Shown piece by piece: positions 22,233-35,400 of a stretch of 64,000 nt of DNA. Each line of letters opens with the position of its first letter. Positions within the stretch are counted from its first letter, which is position 1. Made by a program: the position numbers and the translations under genes. The DNA is from Monomorium pharaonis (Eukaryota > Arthropoda > Insecta > Hymenoptera > Formicidae). The stretch is taken from positions 22,400,667 to 22,464,666 of the forward strand of contig NC_050470.1 in the NCBI RefSeq assembly GCF_013373865.1, given 5' to 3'. The notes beneath the pieces are model-generated. The model saw only the letters and a program-made list of their open reading frames with translations. It was not told the DNA's origin and did not search any database.

Positions 22233-23862
22233 TACCAATAATGACGTCGATTTAATGAGAGAAAATACGAGAAATTGCCGCCGAACCGTAGCCGAGAGAC
22301 GCGGACGCGACGTGCCGCGCTTTATTTGGAAACGCGGGGAGAATAAATAATGAGAACTCGAAATTAAGAGGATGCGAATTACGTTAGCGAATTAACGTTG
22401 CCGTTCCGTTACGGCGATATTTGTACGTACGAGAGGAGCGCGCGAACGGAAATTGTTCGCGCGGCTATATTGTGCCGCTCTAATGAAACGTCGACGATTA
22501 CGTCTCAAGATTGATAGCGTGTGTGGGTTCACCGAACCTCCGATATATGCGCGGCGTAGAGAGGCGATTATAATGCGGTGACCTTACTCTTCAGGTAATT
22601 AGAGTCCGATTTCGACCGGGCCGTTTAATCTTTCTCCTCGACCGCTATTTTCTACGTGACGCGGTTATTAAGCTACCGAGATTGTTCTCGGGGCAATAAA
22701 GTACGGATACTTCGATTTACAAAAGCCTAATGGAGCGCGGACCGATTAAAACGCCAAGGAGATGTTCGCTTTACGCTTTAAAAAAAAAAAAGGGAAGAAA
22801 AAGCCAAGAATATTTTCAGATCAAATTCTATGGTGTGGAGAGATTTTTTCACGGATCTTTATAATAAGTTTTTGCGTATAATATCGCGCGCCTGTTGAAA
22901 GGGATCCAAGCCAAATTGGAAGCCATTCAACTTGACCAACATTGATACACGTATAATAATACATTTACTGTGTTACTCGAAAACCTTCTCCGGCTGTTGA
23001 ATGCAAGTGGTGCTTTTCGCAAAATAAAGCACGGAATCTTAGATAATATTACAGTGACTTTCACGGAGGAGAAAGAGAGAAAGAGAGAAAGGGAGATCGA
23101 GTGACAATGGGGCTGCGAGCAACGATTTTAATTCGTACGCACCCTTCTCGTACTCAACGTCGGATCTTTCTCTCGTCTCGTCCCTTTTTTTTTCCCCTTC
23201 AAGCAGAAACTTGCTTGCGCATCTTCCCGTATGTCAGGCTCGTCTTGCACGCTTGTTTCCAATTGTTTATTTCTCTTAGTGGTGCTTGATTTACATGTGA
23301 ATGCTTGGCGCTAACAGATGCTTCTTCGGCTACTAACTACCAACCCTCCCACCACTAAGGCTGTCGCGAGAGGGTTCTTCGACCGTCTTTTGATAGACCA
23401 TTGACCTCCTCCTTCCCGCATGACTTAACCGTCGTCCCTCATTTAATCACGAAGGATTGATCATCCATTCCGATAAATATCTGATTGATCACTTAATAAC
23501 TGCGCAAAGCAATTGTGCAAGGATATATGAATATGATGTTTAAAAAATGTAATTTCCTTTCTTCCATAACTATAACAATCTTAGCAAATATTACTATAGG
23601 GTAATGTTTGTCTAATTTAAAAAAAAAAAAAACGTGAAAGAATACTAAAGAAGTTCGATCTATCGAACTCGGAAAAGATTCGCCGAAGCATCTGGACACC
23701 TCGTAATTGTCCCCAAGGAATATCGGACGGTACATGGTATCGCAAATGAGAAACATATTTGTATACATCGACAAGGCCCAATTAAAAAGTTATCAGGTTC
23801 GATAAACCGAGGAGGGACCACGCGAGAGATCTACAGTTTCCAATTATCGAGTAAAACATTAT

Positions 23863-23874
23863 CCCCCCCCCCCC
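23863..23874. repeat. Poly(C) tract, 12 bp, followed by (GC)n
   Basis: Twelve C in a row run into CGCGCGCGCG. This is unusual in this genome, where other homopolymers are A or T. Its length may be uncertain in the assembly. Confidence 0.8.
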
Positions 23875-26800
23875 GCGCGCGCGATTAAAACCGGCCCGGG
23901 ATGACTTGGGCTCGCGCCAAAAATGTATATTTAGGCGCGGGATACCTACCGCGTGGTATTAATAACTTGATATCACTTAAAATATCGTGCAACGAGACTC
24001 CGTCTGTAGTCTGGCTACTATTTCCGTCAGGGGAGATTGCGGCAGATGCAGCCACTCTTATATTTCCCCGCCGACCGCTGCGCCGCGCCGGCCAGCAGCG
24101 CGCCCGCCGTCGCGTAGACAAGTTTTCGCGCGTGCTCGCACGTCGTTGATTCTGTTCGCGCGATTTCTTCGTCCTCCCTGCTCCCATAATTCTTCCATGA
24201 CTAACGACTAATATAGACTAATAAGACGCCACTAGAAAACTGCATGGATTAGCTTTCGCGCGGGTATTTACGACGGGCACTGCAGCAATAATCCGCTGTA
24301 CAAACCGTTCTTAGGCAGTTAACACAGTTATACTGTCCTATTTACACGAAAAGAATTTTTTTTCTAAAGAATGTTTCCATGTTGAAATTATCGAGGTGAA
24401 TACCCAAGATTACTTCAATTGCGACATTAAAATCTAATGCTGGCATATTTCGAAACGGATTCCATGAAGAACGAGTCACACTTTTCGAAAGCCGCTATTC
24501 TACGGAATTCTATACAAGAAAAGTTTTTGATAAAATATCAGGTGGCTAGTTGGAGTTTCATGTGTGGCGTAAACGATAAAATATTTTAAGAAGGCGCTAG
24601 GCACACTCTTGAACGGTCGCGCGTGGTATTTACGAGGAGACCGAGGCGCCGTTATTTCTTAATGCCATTTCGGCGTCGCATCGCCGGTACATTATGGGGT
24701 TACTAAGAGAGTCAACGAGCGCACACACGGTGACCAAAGCGCTGTAAAGTGTGGGGAGATCGTGTGGGGCGGAGGTCCCTCCTGAAATTTCCGCATTGCG
24801 TTCCCGTGTGAAATCCATCTCCTCGTCCGCCGCAAAATATCTTTGATACGCGATGCGCTAAGGCACGTCAGTACGTTATCTCCTTCTATTTAAAGAGATA
24901 AATTACGCAGATGGCATCATATGGCGCTCTGAATAAATTGTCAGACCGAATAATCTCTGCACTTATTTTAGCACCAAGTGAGAACCGCGATTTGCGAGCC
25001 TGGCTCTGACGGAGGCGGGTTATTATATGTGATTGTTGATTCTGGATAATCGTCGGACGCAAATAATGGGCGAGAGTGACGAGAGCGTCCTTTTATTGCC
25101 ACGAAACTCTAGATATTTTCTCGGTCTCTTGGTTTAACTCCCAGTCCCCTTCTGCCTCTCCTTCTTTCTCCTTCCATTTCTGGTTCCGACAGTCACTTCA
25201 GGGTGTCAGGAATGCTTGACTCGAGGCATGGCATCCCGCGGAGTTGGCAGGGCCCCGACGATTAAAGGTGCGTCCACAGCGATCGTTAATTCCGAAGACG
25301 CGATGTTTGTAGCTTACGATCCTCCATCTCCGAGGAAGCCTTTGATTAAAAAAATATTTGTAAAAACATCGTCGCGACTTATTTTCAACGGCAGGTTCGT
25401 ATTCACCGATCATCTCGTAATTATACTAATAATACCTATAATCATAGACGACGTCCGGCGATTGTTGCTTGTTGCAATATTAATCTTCCCGATGATTCAA
25501 TACCATCGATCACATTCTATCTCCACAAAAGCATTATTAGTTAGTCAAAGGAAGAGGCTAGATATTAATCTTTCAAGATCTAATTCGAACTGAGCTCAGG
25601 AAGGTTTCCTGAAAAAAGGTGTGAGACCCAAATCTCCGTTCCGGCTGTAATTTCAACGCAATATTTAAGAGTTCTGAATGCTACTTAAAATGGTCGATCT
25701 CGACAGGAGGTCTATCAAGGTAATGCTCGCGCGCGTCAGTAAACAAATTGGAGCACTCGAAGACAGTCGAGTGTCATTCAGATAGTCATCGACACGTATT
25801 ACCGACCTTCCAGTAGCGACGGATAGGTACGATTGATACTACCGTGTATTACACAATGTTGTTATCTCGTGACAATAACAGATACATCATGACTAAAAAC
25901 GCTGCGTAAGTACGTGTCTAAACAATGACCGATATAGTCGCGGATAGATAAAATCGAAGGACGACTCTGATTGGCCGCGACCACCTACCAAATCGCAGTA
26001 ATCATCAAATTAGAAAATTAAATATTTATAAAAGAAAAAAAGAAAACAGTTTAATGGATGATTTATAAGTACGCATACCGAGTGATTTATGTGAGTGGTG
26101 TTGATGCACATTTTGCATACATTTTATTATCTGAATACAGCTTAAAAGCGCAACAAACTAACGCAACGTCTCTTTGCGGCTCCTGCCGCAGCATCGGTTT
26201 AAGCTGCCCTTTAAATTTGTCTCATTTATCACTTATCTCTTATATCAGCTTTCGCGGTACTCCATTACGAGACTCCGTGCCTCCCCGCCGTAAGAATGTA
26301 ACGATCCTTTCTCCTCCCGAGGAATTTTTTGGTCATTTTGAAAAATGGAGCACGCCGCGTCACGATGCCAAGAGTCGTCCCGGATAATACCCGTATTCGG
26401 ACGACCTGCTAATAGCCATGGACCACGCAGGGAGAGGAATTACTTATTCATGCGAAACTTTCGGCGTGGAAATTGATTAAGGCCGATAAATCAATCACCC
26501 TGGCGATATGGCGACCGGACCTGCGCGATTTCTGCGTCAAAATTAATAAGTCGATTTAATTGATTTAATAAGTCGATCGATTTATGGACGCAATAAGTGT
26601 CGGCCCAGCAGATTTATAGCCGTTTCTTCGCGTAACGGTCCTCCCCGAACGTGAACTTCGCCAGGGCGCATCCCACTAACGCGGATGATCCTGGAAAAAA
26701 AGTATACCCCCGGTCATTACATTATTATAATGTGCACATAACGCTCAATTTGGGATCCGCCATAATTCCGATAGCCATCTATGTAACTATCGACCGACCA

Positions 26801-28145
26801 TCGAACGGAAGTCTCACCGAGTTATTTTTAATAGAATTTTTACTTGCATCCAAATTCTATCCATTTGCAACGTATTAATTATATTGTCATTAATTTACAT
26901 CTGTCGAAATTTATGTTGTTCAAATAAAAAAGAAAACCTTTGTCCAAAAGATGTTGCAATATCGTCGAATCTTTTTTCTATTAGTAATGTATTATTTTCG
27001 AACGTTTTCGTTACGCGATGCGCGAATAACTCAGGCATTTTCGCGGAGAATTCGATGGAGAGGTTTAATCGCTGGACCATGCCTGCGTCGAGTTTAGTGA
27101 AATAAATGTCACTGGTTTCAGGAAGTGATACAAATGCAGCGTCTAGAACGAGAGCAGCGTCGAAAACGCACGATACGCTGCGTCAGGTCGTGCGATTGTA
27201 TGCAAATCGCGAACTTTGCGTTTTGCGGTAGTACAATCGTACGCGTTCCGACTTGTAGCTTGATCGGCTTGATTATCAGACGAACGATACGAATGATTGG
27301 AAATGCATACGCGGGCGAGTCACGTCGCGCAATCTTGATAAATATATGATATCAGTATATTGGAAATGAAGTGTCAACGTGATCCGTAAAAAAAGGACCG
27401 GGCCGCGATTTTTACAATCTTTACACGTCTCTTTACCGGCGTGCTTATTAATCGATACTGACGTTAATCCTTATATAATCGGAGATTAGACTTAATACGA
27501 ATGCAGAAAGACTGATAGGCTAAGTCGTGTATAATGAGGAGAGAGATAAGGAGAAAGAGAATAAGGGATAGAAGAAGACAAAGCGAGAGAATCAAGTGAA
27601 TTTTAGAAAAATATGTCATTCAAGATAATAGAGAGACCGACATTTCTTGCGTATATTATCGAGAATAAGAAAGAGGTCAGAGAACCGGTGTGCGACTGTT
27701 ATCTCCTTGATAATAATACATCGATGCGAAGCCACCCGAGCCGGGCATTAAGCATCCGCTTGCAAATTTTACTGATAAAAGTTCTGATCTCAATCCAACG
27801 CCACCTGTCGCTGCAATTATCCGGCTGTTCGGTATTTCAAAGCGGCTTAGCATTACACACGCCTAGGCCGCGGCGGCCTGGTTGCGATCGTTATTATATT
27901 GCAAACGCCACGATCTGTTTTGTTACAGCGCGCAGGCCGGCACAACCGGCTCTTTAATCTTATTAGAAATCACGCGTGAAAAAAAAAATTGATACGCGTG
28001 TGTTGCATCGATACGACAGCGAGGATAGCTGTTGGCGATCGCGCAACAGCGCGATCGAATCTTCGATGACCGGAAGCGCGCCGGCACACATCGCGATTTA
28101 ATTCGCGAGGATTGATATCGATCTCGAGCGGACGCTGCCCGCTTC

Positions 28146-28167
28146 CGCGCGCGCGCGCGCGCGCGCG
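28146..28167. repeat. (CG)11 alternating tract
   Basis: Eleven uninterrupted CG dinucleotides, a Z-DNA-prone sequence in CpG-dense DNA. Confidence 0.9.
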
Positions 28168-28873
28168 ACTATACCGGTATCCTTTCTCTTCTGTTCCTTT
28201 TCTCCCCGGTAAATCACTCGCCGCGATTTTCTTTCTTTTCTCGAGACATCCCGTCGTCAACGGCGGCGTGTTCGATAATGTTCACTGCGTGACGTAATTG
28301 CGCTGCCGCTCGATTTTCGGCCCACCGTTTTGACGAGAAATTTAACACTTTCGCCCGTCGATGACAAACCGATTGGCCACGATCCAATTACGCCGAATGA
28401 AAGTTCCCAAGAGCAATTTATTTATGTATATAATCGTTCTTGCACATCCAGTCTTTCGCCTTCACGGCAAAAACACATTGATCCGTGAATCCTGTTCCGA
28501 CCTTCCACCTACGCGAAGGTGCCGTGCGCGAGCAAATGAGTTCCTTTTTTGAATGCTGCTTTCACCTATGCCACCTACGTTGAAATATGGAAAGTGTCGC
28601 TTAACGAATAAAAAAGATTATTCGTTAATTAATAATATTACAAAAAAAAAACAATGTGTTTAAATTGTAGTAAGTTAATACATTTGAATACGGAAGATTT
28701 TCGAAGGTAATTAAAGAAACGTTGTTACGAGAATGTTATTATTCGACAAATGTAAAATAAAAATAAAAAAATTTTAATTAATAACGAATGACAATCGAGT
28801 TAAAATTTTGAAAACAAAACGTTTTCGACGCAATTTTCTTGTATATTCTCGAATGTATTATTTCCCTGGCGTA

Positions 28874-28969
28874 CACTGAGAGAAAAATGTCGAAGTATTA
28901 AGAACCAAATATTTCTTATAACGTCTTCTTCAATATTTATTTGTTATAAAAAAATTTATTTGTGAAAAC
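28874..28969 (+). repeat. Left 96-bp terminal inverted repeat of the satellite-bearing element
   Basis: It aligns to the reverse complement of 49997-50091 with about nine substitutions and one gap (about 90% identity by hand count). The first 22 bases differ only at base 1. TA precedes it. Confidence 0.88.
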
Positions 28970-29026
28970 AAAATATATATTTCTAGAAAATGCATCTCAT
29001 TTTTCTTATTACTAGAACACAACAAT

Positions 29027-29045
29027 GCGCGCGCTTCGCGCGCGC
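29027..29045. repeat. GC-only hairpin inside the left end of the element
   Basis: GCGCGCGC pairs with GCGCGCGC across a TTC loop, an 8-bp GC stem in otherwise very AT-rich DNA, about 60 bp inside the left terminal repeat. Confidence 0.75.
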
Positions 29046-29088
29046 CACTTAGCATTTTTATATTGAACATTGCACTTTTTTTTCTTCT

Positions 29089-29390
29089 GTAATATTACTC
29101 TCACACACTTTATCATATTTAATGCCCTTCTCTATCTCACGCTCCTTCTCCCCCTCTCTAAATTACTAATTATATTATTAATGATATTAATTATATTATT
29201 TTCATATTGTTCAATATTACTCTTACATTTTACTTTCTTATTTAATCCTCGTCTTTATCTCTCACGCTCTCCCACTATCCACCCTCCGCCCCTCTCTCAC
29301 TCTCTAAACACAAATTAGTAATTATATTATATTTTCATGTTTCTTAATATCACTCTTACATACTTTCACTCCATACTTAATCCCCTTTAA
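29089..29390. repeat. Degenerate tandem repeat, period about 122-135 bp, 2.3 copies
   Basis: Units begin near 29089, 29211 and 29346. Each starts with AATATTACTCT or AATATCACTCT, passes through a TTTAATCC-like and CT-rich segment (TCTCACGCTC, CCCTCTCT) and ends in AATTATATTAT-type sequence. The third unit is cut short where the satellite begins. The CT-rich part is pyrimidine-biased on the plus strand. Confidence 0.7.
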
Positions 29391-29439
29391 ATAAATTAAA
29401 AATTACAATATATTATATGTAATGTTACTTGTTAATTTT

Positions 29440-32400
29440 CAATCAATTTTCAAAACTTTCACTTTCTGGCGAACTCTTTAGAAAATTATTGTACGCGTCC
29501 GTACAACTATATGAAAACTGCGTTAAAATAAATAAATCTGTCGATATTCAATAAGCACTTCACGTCCAGCTTTCAAAATTCAAGTTTTTCGGGTAAAATA
29601 TTTGTTTAAAAAATGTTTTAATTAATTATATCACCTGAACTTTATAGAAACATATTGTACGCGTCCCGAACTATATGAGAATTACGTTAAAATAAATATA
29701 TCTGTCGATATTCGATTAGCACTTGACGTGTAGCCTTAGAAATTCAAGTTTTTCGGGAAAAATAATTGTTTAAAAAATGTTCTAATTAATTATATCACCT
29801 GAACTTTATGGAAACATATTGTACGCGTCCCTAACTATATGAGAATCACGTTATAATAAATAGATCTGTCGATATTCGATTAGCACTTGACGTGTAGCCT
29901 TAGAAATTCAAGTTTTTCGGGAAAAATAATTGTTTAAAAAATGTTCTAATTAATTATATCACCTGAACTTTATGGAAACATATTGTACGCGTCCCTAACT
30001 ATATGAGAATTACGTTATAATAAATAGATCTGTCGATATTCGATTAGCACTTGACGTGTAGCCTTATAAATTCAAGTTTTTTGGGCAAAATAATTGTTTA
30101 AAAAATGTTCTAATTAATTATATCACCTGAACTTTATGGAAACATATTGTACGCGTCCCTAACTATATGAGAATTACGTTATAATAAATAGATCTGTCGA
30201 TATTCGATTAGCACTTGACGTGTAGCCTTAGAAATTCAAGTTTTTCGGGAAAAATAATTGTTTAAAAAATGTTCTAATTAATTACATCACCTGAACTTTA
30301 TGGAAACATATTGTACGCGTCCCTAACTATATGAGAATTACGTTATAATAAATAGATCTGTCGATATTCGATTAGCACTTGACGTGTAGCCTTAGAAATT
30401 CAAGTTTTTCGGGAAAAATAATTGTTTAAAAAATGTTCTAATTAATTATATCACCTGAACTTTATGGAAACGTATTGTACGCGTCCCGAACTATATGAGA
30501 ATTACGTTAAAATAAATAGATCTGTCGATATTCGATTAGCACTTGACGTGTAGCCTTAGAAATTCAAGTTTTTCGGGAAAAATAATTGTTTAAAAAATGT
30601 TCTAATTAATTATATCATCTGAACTTTATAGAAACATATTGTACGCGTCCCGAACTATATGAGAATTACGTTAAAATAAATATATCTGTCGATATTCGAT
30701 TAGCACTTGACGTGTAGCCTTAGAAATTCAAGTTTTTTGGGCAAAATAATTGTTTAAAAATTGTTCTAATTAATTATATCAACTGAACTTTATAGAAACA
30801 TATTGTACGCGTCCCGAACTATATGAGAATTACGTTATAATAAATAGATCTGTCGATATTCAATTAGCACTTGACGTGTAGCCTTATAAATTCAAGTTTT
30901 TCGGGAAAAATAATTGTTTAAAAAATGTTCTAATTAATTATATCACCTGAACTTTATGGAAACATATTGTACGCGTCCCTAACTATATGAGAATTACGTT
31001 ATAATAAATAGATCTGTCGATATTCGATTAGCACTTGACGTGTAGCCTTATAAATTCAAGTTTTTTGGGCAAAATAATTGTTTAAAAAATGTTCTAATTA
31101 ATTATATCATCTGAACTTTATAGAAACATATTGTACGCGTCCCGAACTATATGAGAATTACGTTAAAATAAATATATCTGTCGATATTCGATTAGCACTT
31201 GACGTGTAGCCTTAGAAATTCAAGTTTTTTGGGCAAAATAATTGTTTAAAAATTGTTCTAATTAATTATATCACCTGAACTTTATGGAAACATATTGTAC
31301 GCGTCCCTAACTATATGAGAATTACGTTATAATAAATAGATCTGTCGATATTCGATTAGCACTTGACGTGTAGCCTTATAAATTCAAGTTTTTTGGGCAA
31401 AATAATTGTTTAAAAAATGTTCTAATTAATTATATCATCTGAACTTTATAGAAACATATTGTACGCGTCCCGAACTATATGAGAATTACGTTAAAATAAA
31501 TATATCTGTCGATATTCGATTAGCACTTGACGTGTAGCCTTAGAAATTCAAGTTTTTTGGGCAAAATAATTGTTTAAAAATTGTTCTAATTAATTATATC
31601 AACTGAACTTTATAGAAACATATTGTACGCGTCTCGAACTATATGAGAATTACGTTATAATAAATAGATCTGTCGATATTCCATTAGCACTTGACGTGTA
31701 GCCTTATAAATTCAAGTTTTTTGGGCAAAATAATTGTTTAAAAAATGTTCTAATTAATTATATCACCTGAACTTTATGGAAACATATTGTACGCGTCCCT
31801 AACTATATGAGAATCACGTTATAATAAATAGATCTGTCGATATTCGATTAGCACTTGACGTGTAGCCTTAGAAATTCAAGTTTTTCGGGAAAAATAATTG
31901 TTTAAAAAATGTTCTAATTAATTATATCACCTGAACTTTATGGAAACATATTGTACGCGTCCCTAACTATATGAGAATTACGTTATAATACATATATCTG
32001 TCGATATTCGATTAGCACTTGACGTGTAGCCTTAGAAATTCAAGTTTTTTGGGCAAAATAATTGTTTAAAAATTGTTCTAATTAATTATATCAACTGAAC
32101 TTTATAGAAACATATTGTACGCGTCCCGAACTATATGAGAATTACGTTATAATAAATAGATCTGTCGATATTCAATTAGCACTTGACGTGTAGCCTTATA
32201 AATTCAAGTTTTTCGGGAAAAATAATTGTTTAAAAAATGTTCTAATTAATTATATCACCTGAACTTTATGGAAACATATTGTACGCGTCCCTAACTATAT
32301 GAGAATTACGTTATAATAAATAGATCTGTCAATATTCGATTAGCACTTGACGTGTAGCCTTATAAATTCAAGTTTTTTGGGCAAAATAATTGTTTAAAAA

Positions 32401-35400
32401 ATGTTCTAATTAATTATATCATCTGAACTTTATAGAAACATATTGTACGCGTCCCGAACTATATGAGAATTACGTTAAAATAAATATATCTGTCGATATT
32501 CGATTAGCACTTGACGTGTAGCCTTAGAAATTCAAGTTTTTTGGGCAAAATAATTGTTTAAAAATTGTTCTAATTAATTATATCACCTGAACTTTATGGA
32601 AACATATTGTACGCGTCCCTAACTATATGAGAATTACGTTATAATAAATAGATCTGTCGATATTCGATTAGCACTTGACGTGTAGCCTTAGAAATTCAAG
32701 TTTTTCGGGAAAAATAATTGTTTAAAAAATGTTCTAATTAATTATATCATCTGAACTTTATAGAAACATATTGTACGCGTCCCGAACTATATGAGAATTA
32801 CGTTAAAATAAATATATCTGTCGATATTCGATTAGCACTTGACGTGTAGCCTTAGAAATTCAAGTTTTTTGGGCAAAATAATTGTTTAAAAATTGTTCTA
32901 ATTAATTATATCAACTGAACTTTATAGAAACATATTGTACGCGTCCCGAACTATATGAGAATTACGTTATAATAAATAGATCTGTCGATATTCAATTAGC
33001 ACTTGACGTGTAGCCTTATAAATTCAAGTTTTTTGGGCAAAATAATTGTTTAAAAAATGTTCTAATTAATTATATCACCTGAACTTTATGGAAACATATT
33101 GTACGCGTCCCTAACTATATGAGAATTACGTTAAAATAAATAGATCTGTCGATATTCGATTAGCACTTGACGTGTAGCCTTAGAAATTCAAGTTTTTCGG
33201 GAAAAATAATTGTTTAAAAAATGTTCTAATTAATTATATCACCTGAACTTTATGGAAACATATTGTACGCGTCCCTAACTATATGAGAATCACGTTATAA
33301 TAAATAAATCTGTCGATATTCGATTAGCACTTGACGTGTAGCCTTAGAAATTCAAGTTTTTCGGGAAAAATAATTGTTTAATAAATGTTCTAATTAATTA
33401 TATCACCTGAACTTTATGGAAACATATTGTACGCGTCCCGAACTATATGAGAATTACGTTAAAATAAATAGATCTGTCGATATTCGATTAGCACTTGACG
33501 TGTAGCCTTAGAAATTCAAGTTTTTTGGGCAAAATAATTGTTTAAAAATTGTTCTAATTAATTATATCAACTGAACTTTATAGAAACATATTGTACGCGT
33601 CCCGAACTATATGAGAATTACGTTATAATAAATAGATCTGTCGATATTCGATTAGCACTTGACGTGTAGCCTTAGAAATTCAAGTTTTTCGGGAAAAATA
33701 ATTGTTTAAAAAATGTTCTAATTAATTATATCATCTGAACTTTATAGAAACATATTGTACGCGTCGCGAACTATATGAGAATTACGTTAAAATAAATATA
33801 TCTGTCGATATTCGATTAGCACTTGACGTGTAGCCTTAGAAATTCAAGTTTTTTGGGCAAAATAATTGTTTAAAAATTGTTCTAATTAATTATATCAACT
33901 GAACTTTATAGAAACATATTGTACGCGTCCCGAACTATATGAGAATTACGTTATAATAAATAGATCTGTCGATATTCAATTAGCACTTGACGTGTAGCCT
34001 TATAAATTCAAGTTTTTTGGGCAAAATAATTGTTTAAAAAATGTTCTAATTAATTATATAACCTGAACTTTATGGAAACATATTGTACGCGTCCCTAACT
34101 ATATGAGAATTACGTTATAATAAATAGATCTGTCGATATTCGATTAGCACTTGACGTGTAGCCTTAGAAATTCAAGTTTTTCGGGAAAAATAATTGTTTA
34201 AAAAATGTTTTAGTTAATTATATCACCTGAACTTTATAGAAATATATTGTACGCGTCCCGAACTATATGAGAATTACGTTAAAATAAATAGATCTGTCGA
34301 AATTCGATTAGCACTTGACGTGTAGCCTTAGAAATTCAAGTTTTTTGGGAAAAATAATTGTTTAAAAAATGTTTTAGTTAATTATATCACCTGAACTTTA
34401 TAGAAACATATTGTACGCGTCCCGAACTATATGAGAATTACGTTAAAATAAATAGATCTGTCGATATTCGATTAGCACTTGACGTATAGCCTTAGAAATT
34501 CAAGTTTTTCGGGAAAAATAATTGTTTAAAAAATGTTTTAGTTAATTATATCACCTGAATTTTATAGAAACATTGTACGCGTCCCTAACTATATGAGAAT
34601 TACGTTAAAATAAATAGATCTGTCGATATTCGATTAGCACTTGACGTGTAGCCTTAGAAATTCAAGTTTTTCGGGAAAAATAATTGTTTAAAAAATGTTC
34701 TAATTAATTATATCATCTGAACTTTATAGAAACATATTGTACGCGTCGCGAACTATATGAGAATTACGTTAAAATAAATATATCTGTCGATATTCGATTA
34801 GCACTTGACGTGTAGCCTTAGAAATTCAAGTTTTTTGGGCAAAATAATTGTTTAAAAATTGTTCTAATTAATTATATCAACTGAACTTTATAGAAACATA
34901 TTGTACGCGTCCCGAACTATATGAGAATTACGTTATAATAAATAGATCTGTCGATATTCAATTAGCACTTGACGTGTAGCCTTATAAATTCAAGTTTTTT
35001 GGGCAAAATAATTGTTTAAAAAATGTTCTAATTAATTATATAACCTGAACTTTATGGAAACATATTGTACGCGTCCCTAACTATATGAGAATTACGTTAT
35101 AATAAATAGATCTGTCGATATTCGATTAGCACTTGACGTGTAGCCTTAGAAATTCAAGTTTTTCGGGAAAAATAATTGTTTAAAAAATGTTTTAGTTAAT
35201 TATATCACCTGAACTTTATAGAAATATATTGTACGCGTCCCGAACTATATGAGAATTACGTTAAAATAAATAGATCTGTCGAAATTCGATTAGCACTTGA
35301 CGTGTAGCCTTAGAAATTCAAGTTTTTTGGGAAAAATAATTGTTTAAAAAATGTTTTAGTTAATTATATCACCTGAACTTTATAGAAACATATTGTACGC

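Larger units (their letters stand above)
19442..28871. other. Non-coding spacer between the two large elements
   Basis: No gene was recognised. GC-rich, CpG-dense parts (about 19450-20180, 21300-21600, 22200-22750, 23850-24200, 26150-26700, 27850-28330) alternate with AT-rich parts. Microsatellites, a G-quadruplex motif and GC palindromes listed separately fall here. Frames of 60-125 codons occur on both strands in the GC-rich parts, overlap each other and carry no domain. At 26540-26582 the motif TAATAAGTCGAT is repeated in AT-rich DNA. It could be intergenic or intronic. Confidence 0.55.

Noticed and set aside
25216..25593. Plus-strand open frame of 125 codons
   Set aside because: It overlaps a minus-strand frame over half its length and lacks any domain; the hydrophobic part reflects AT-rich DNA.
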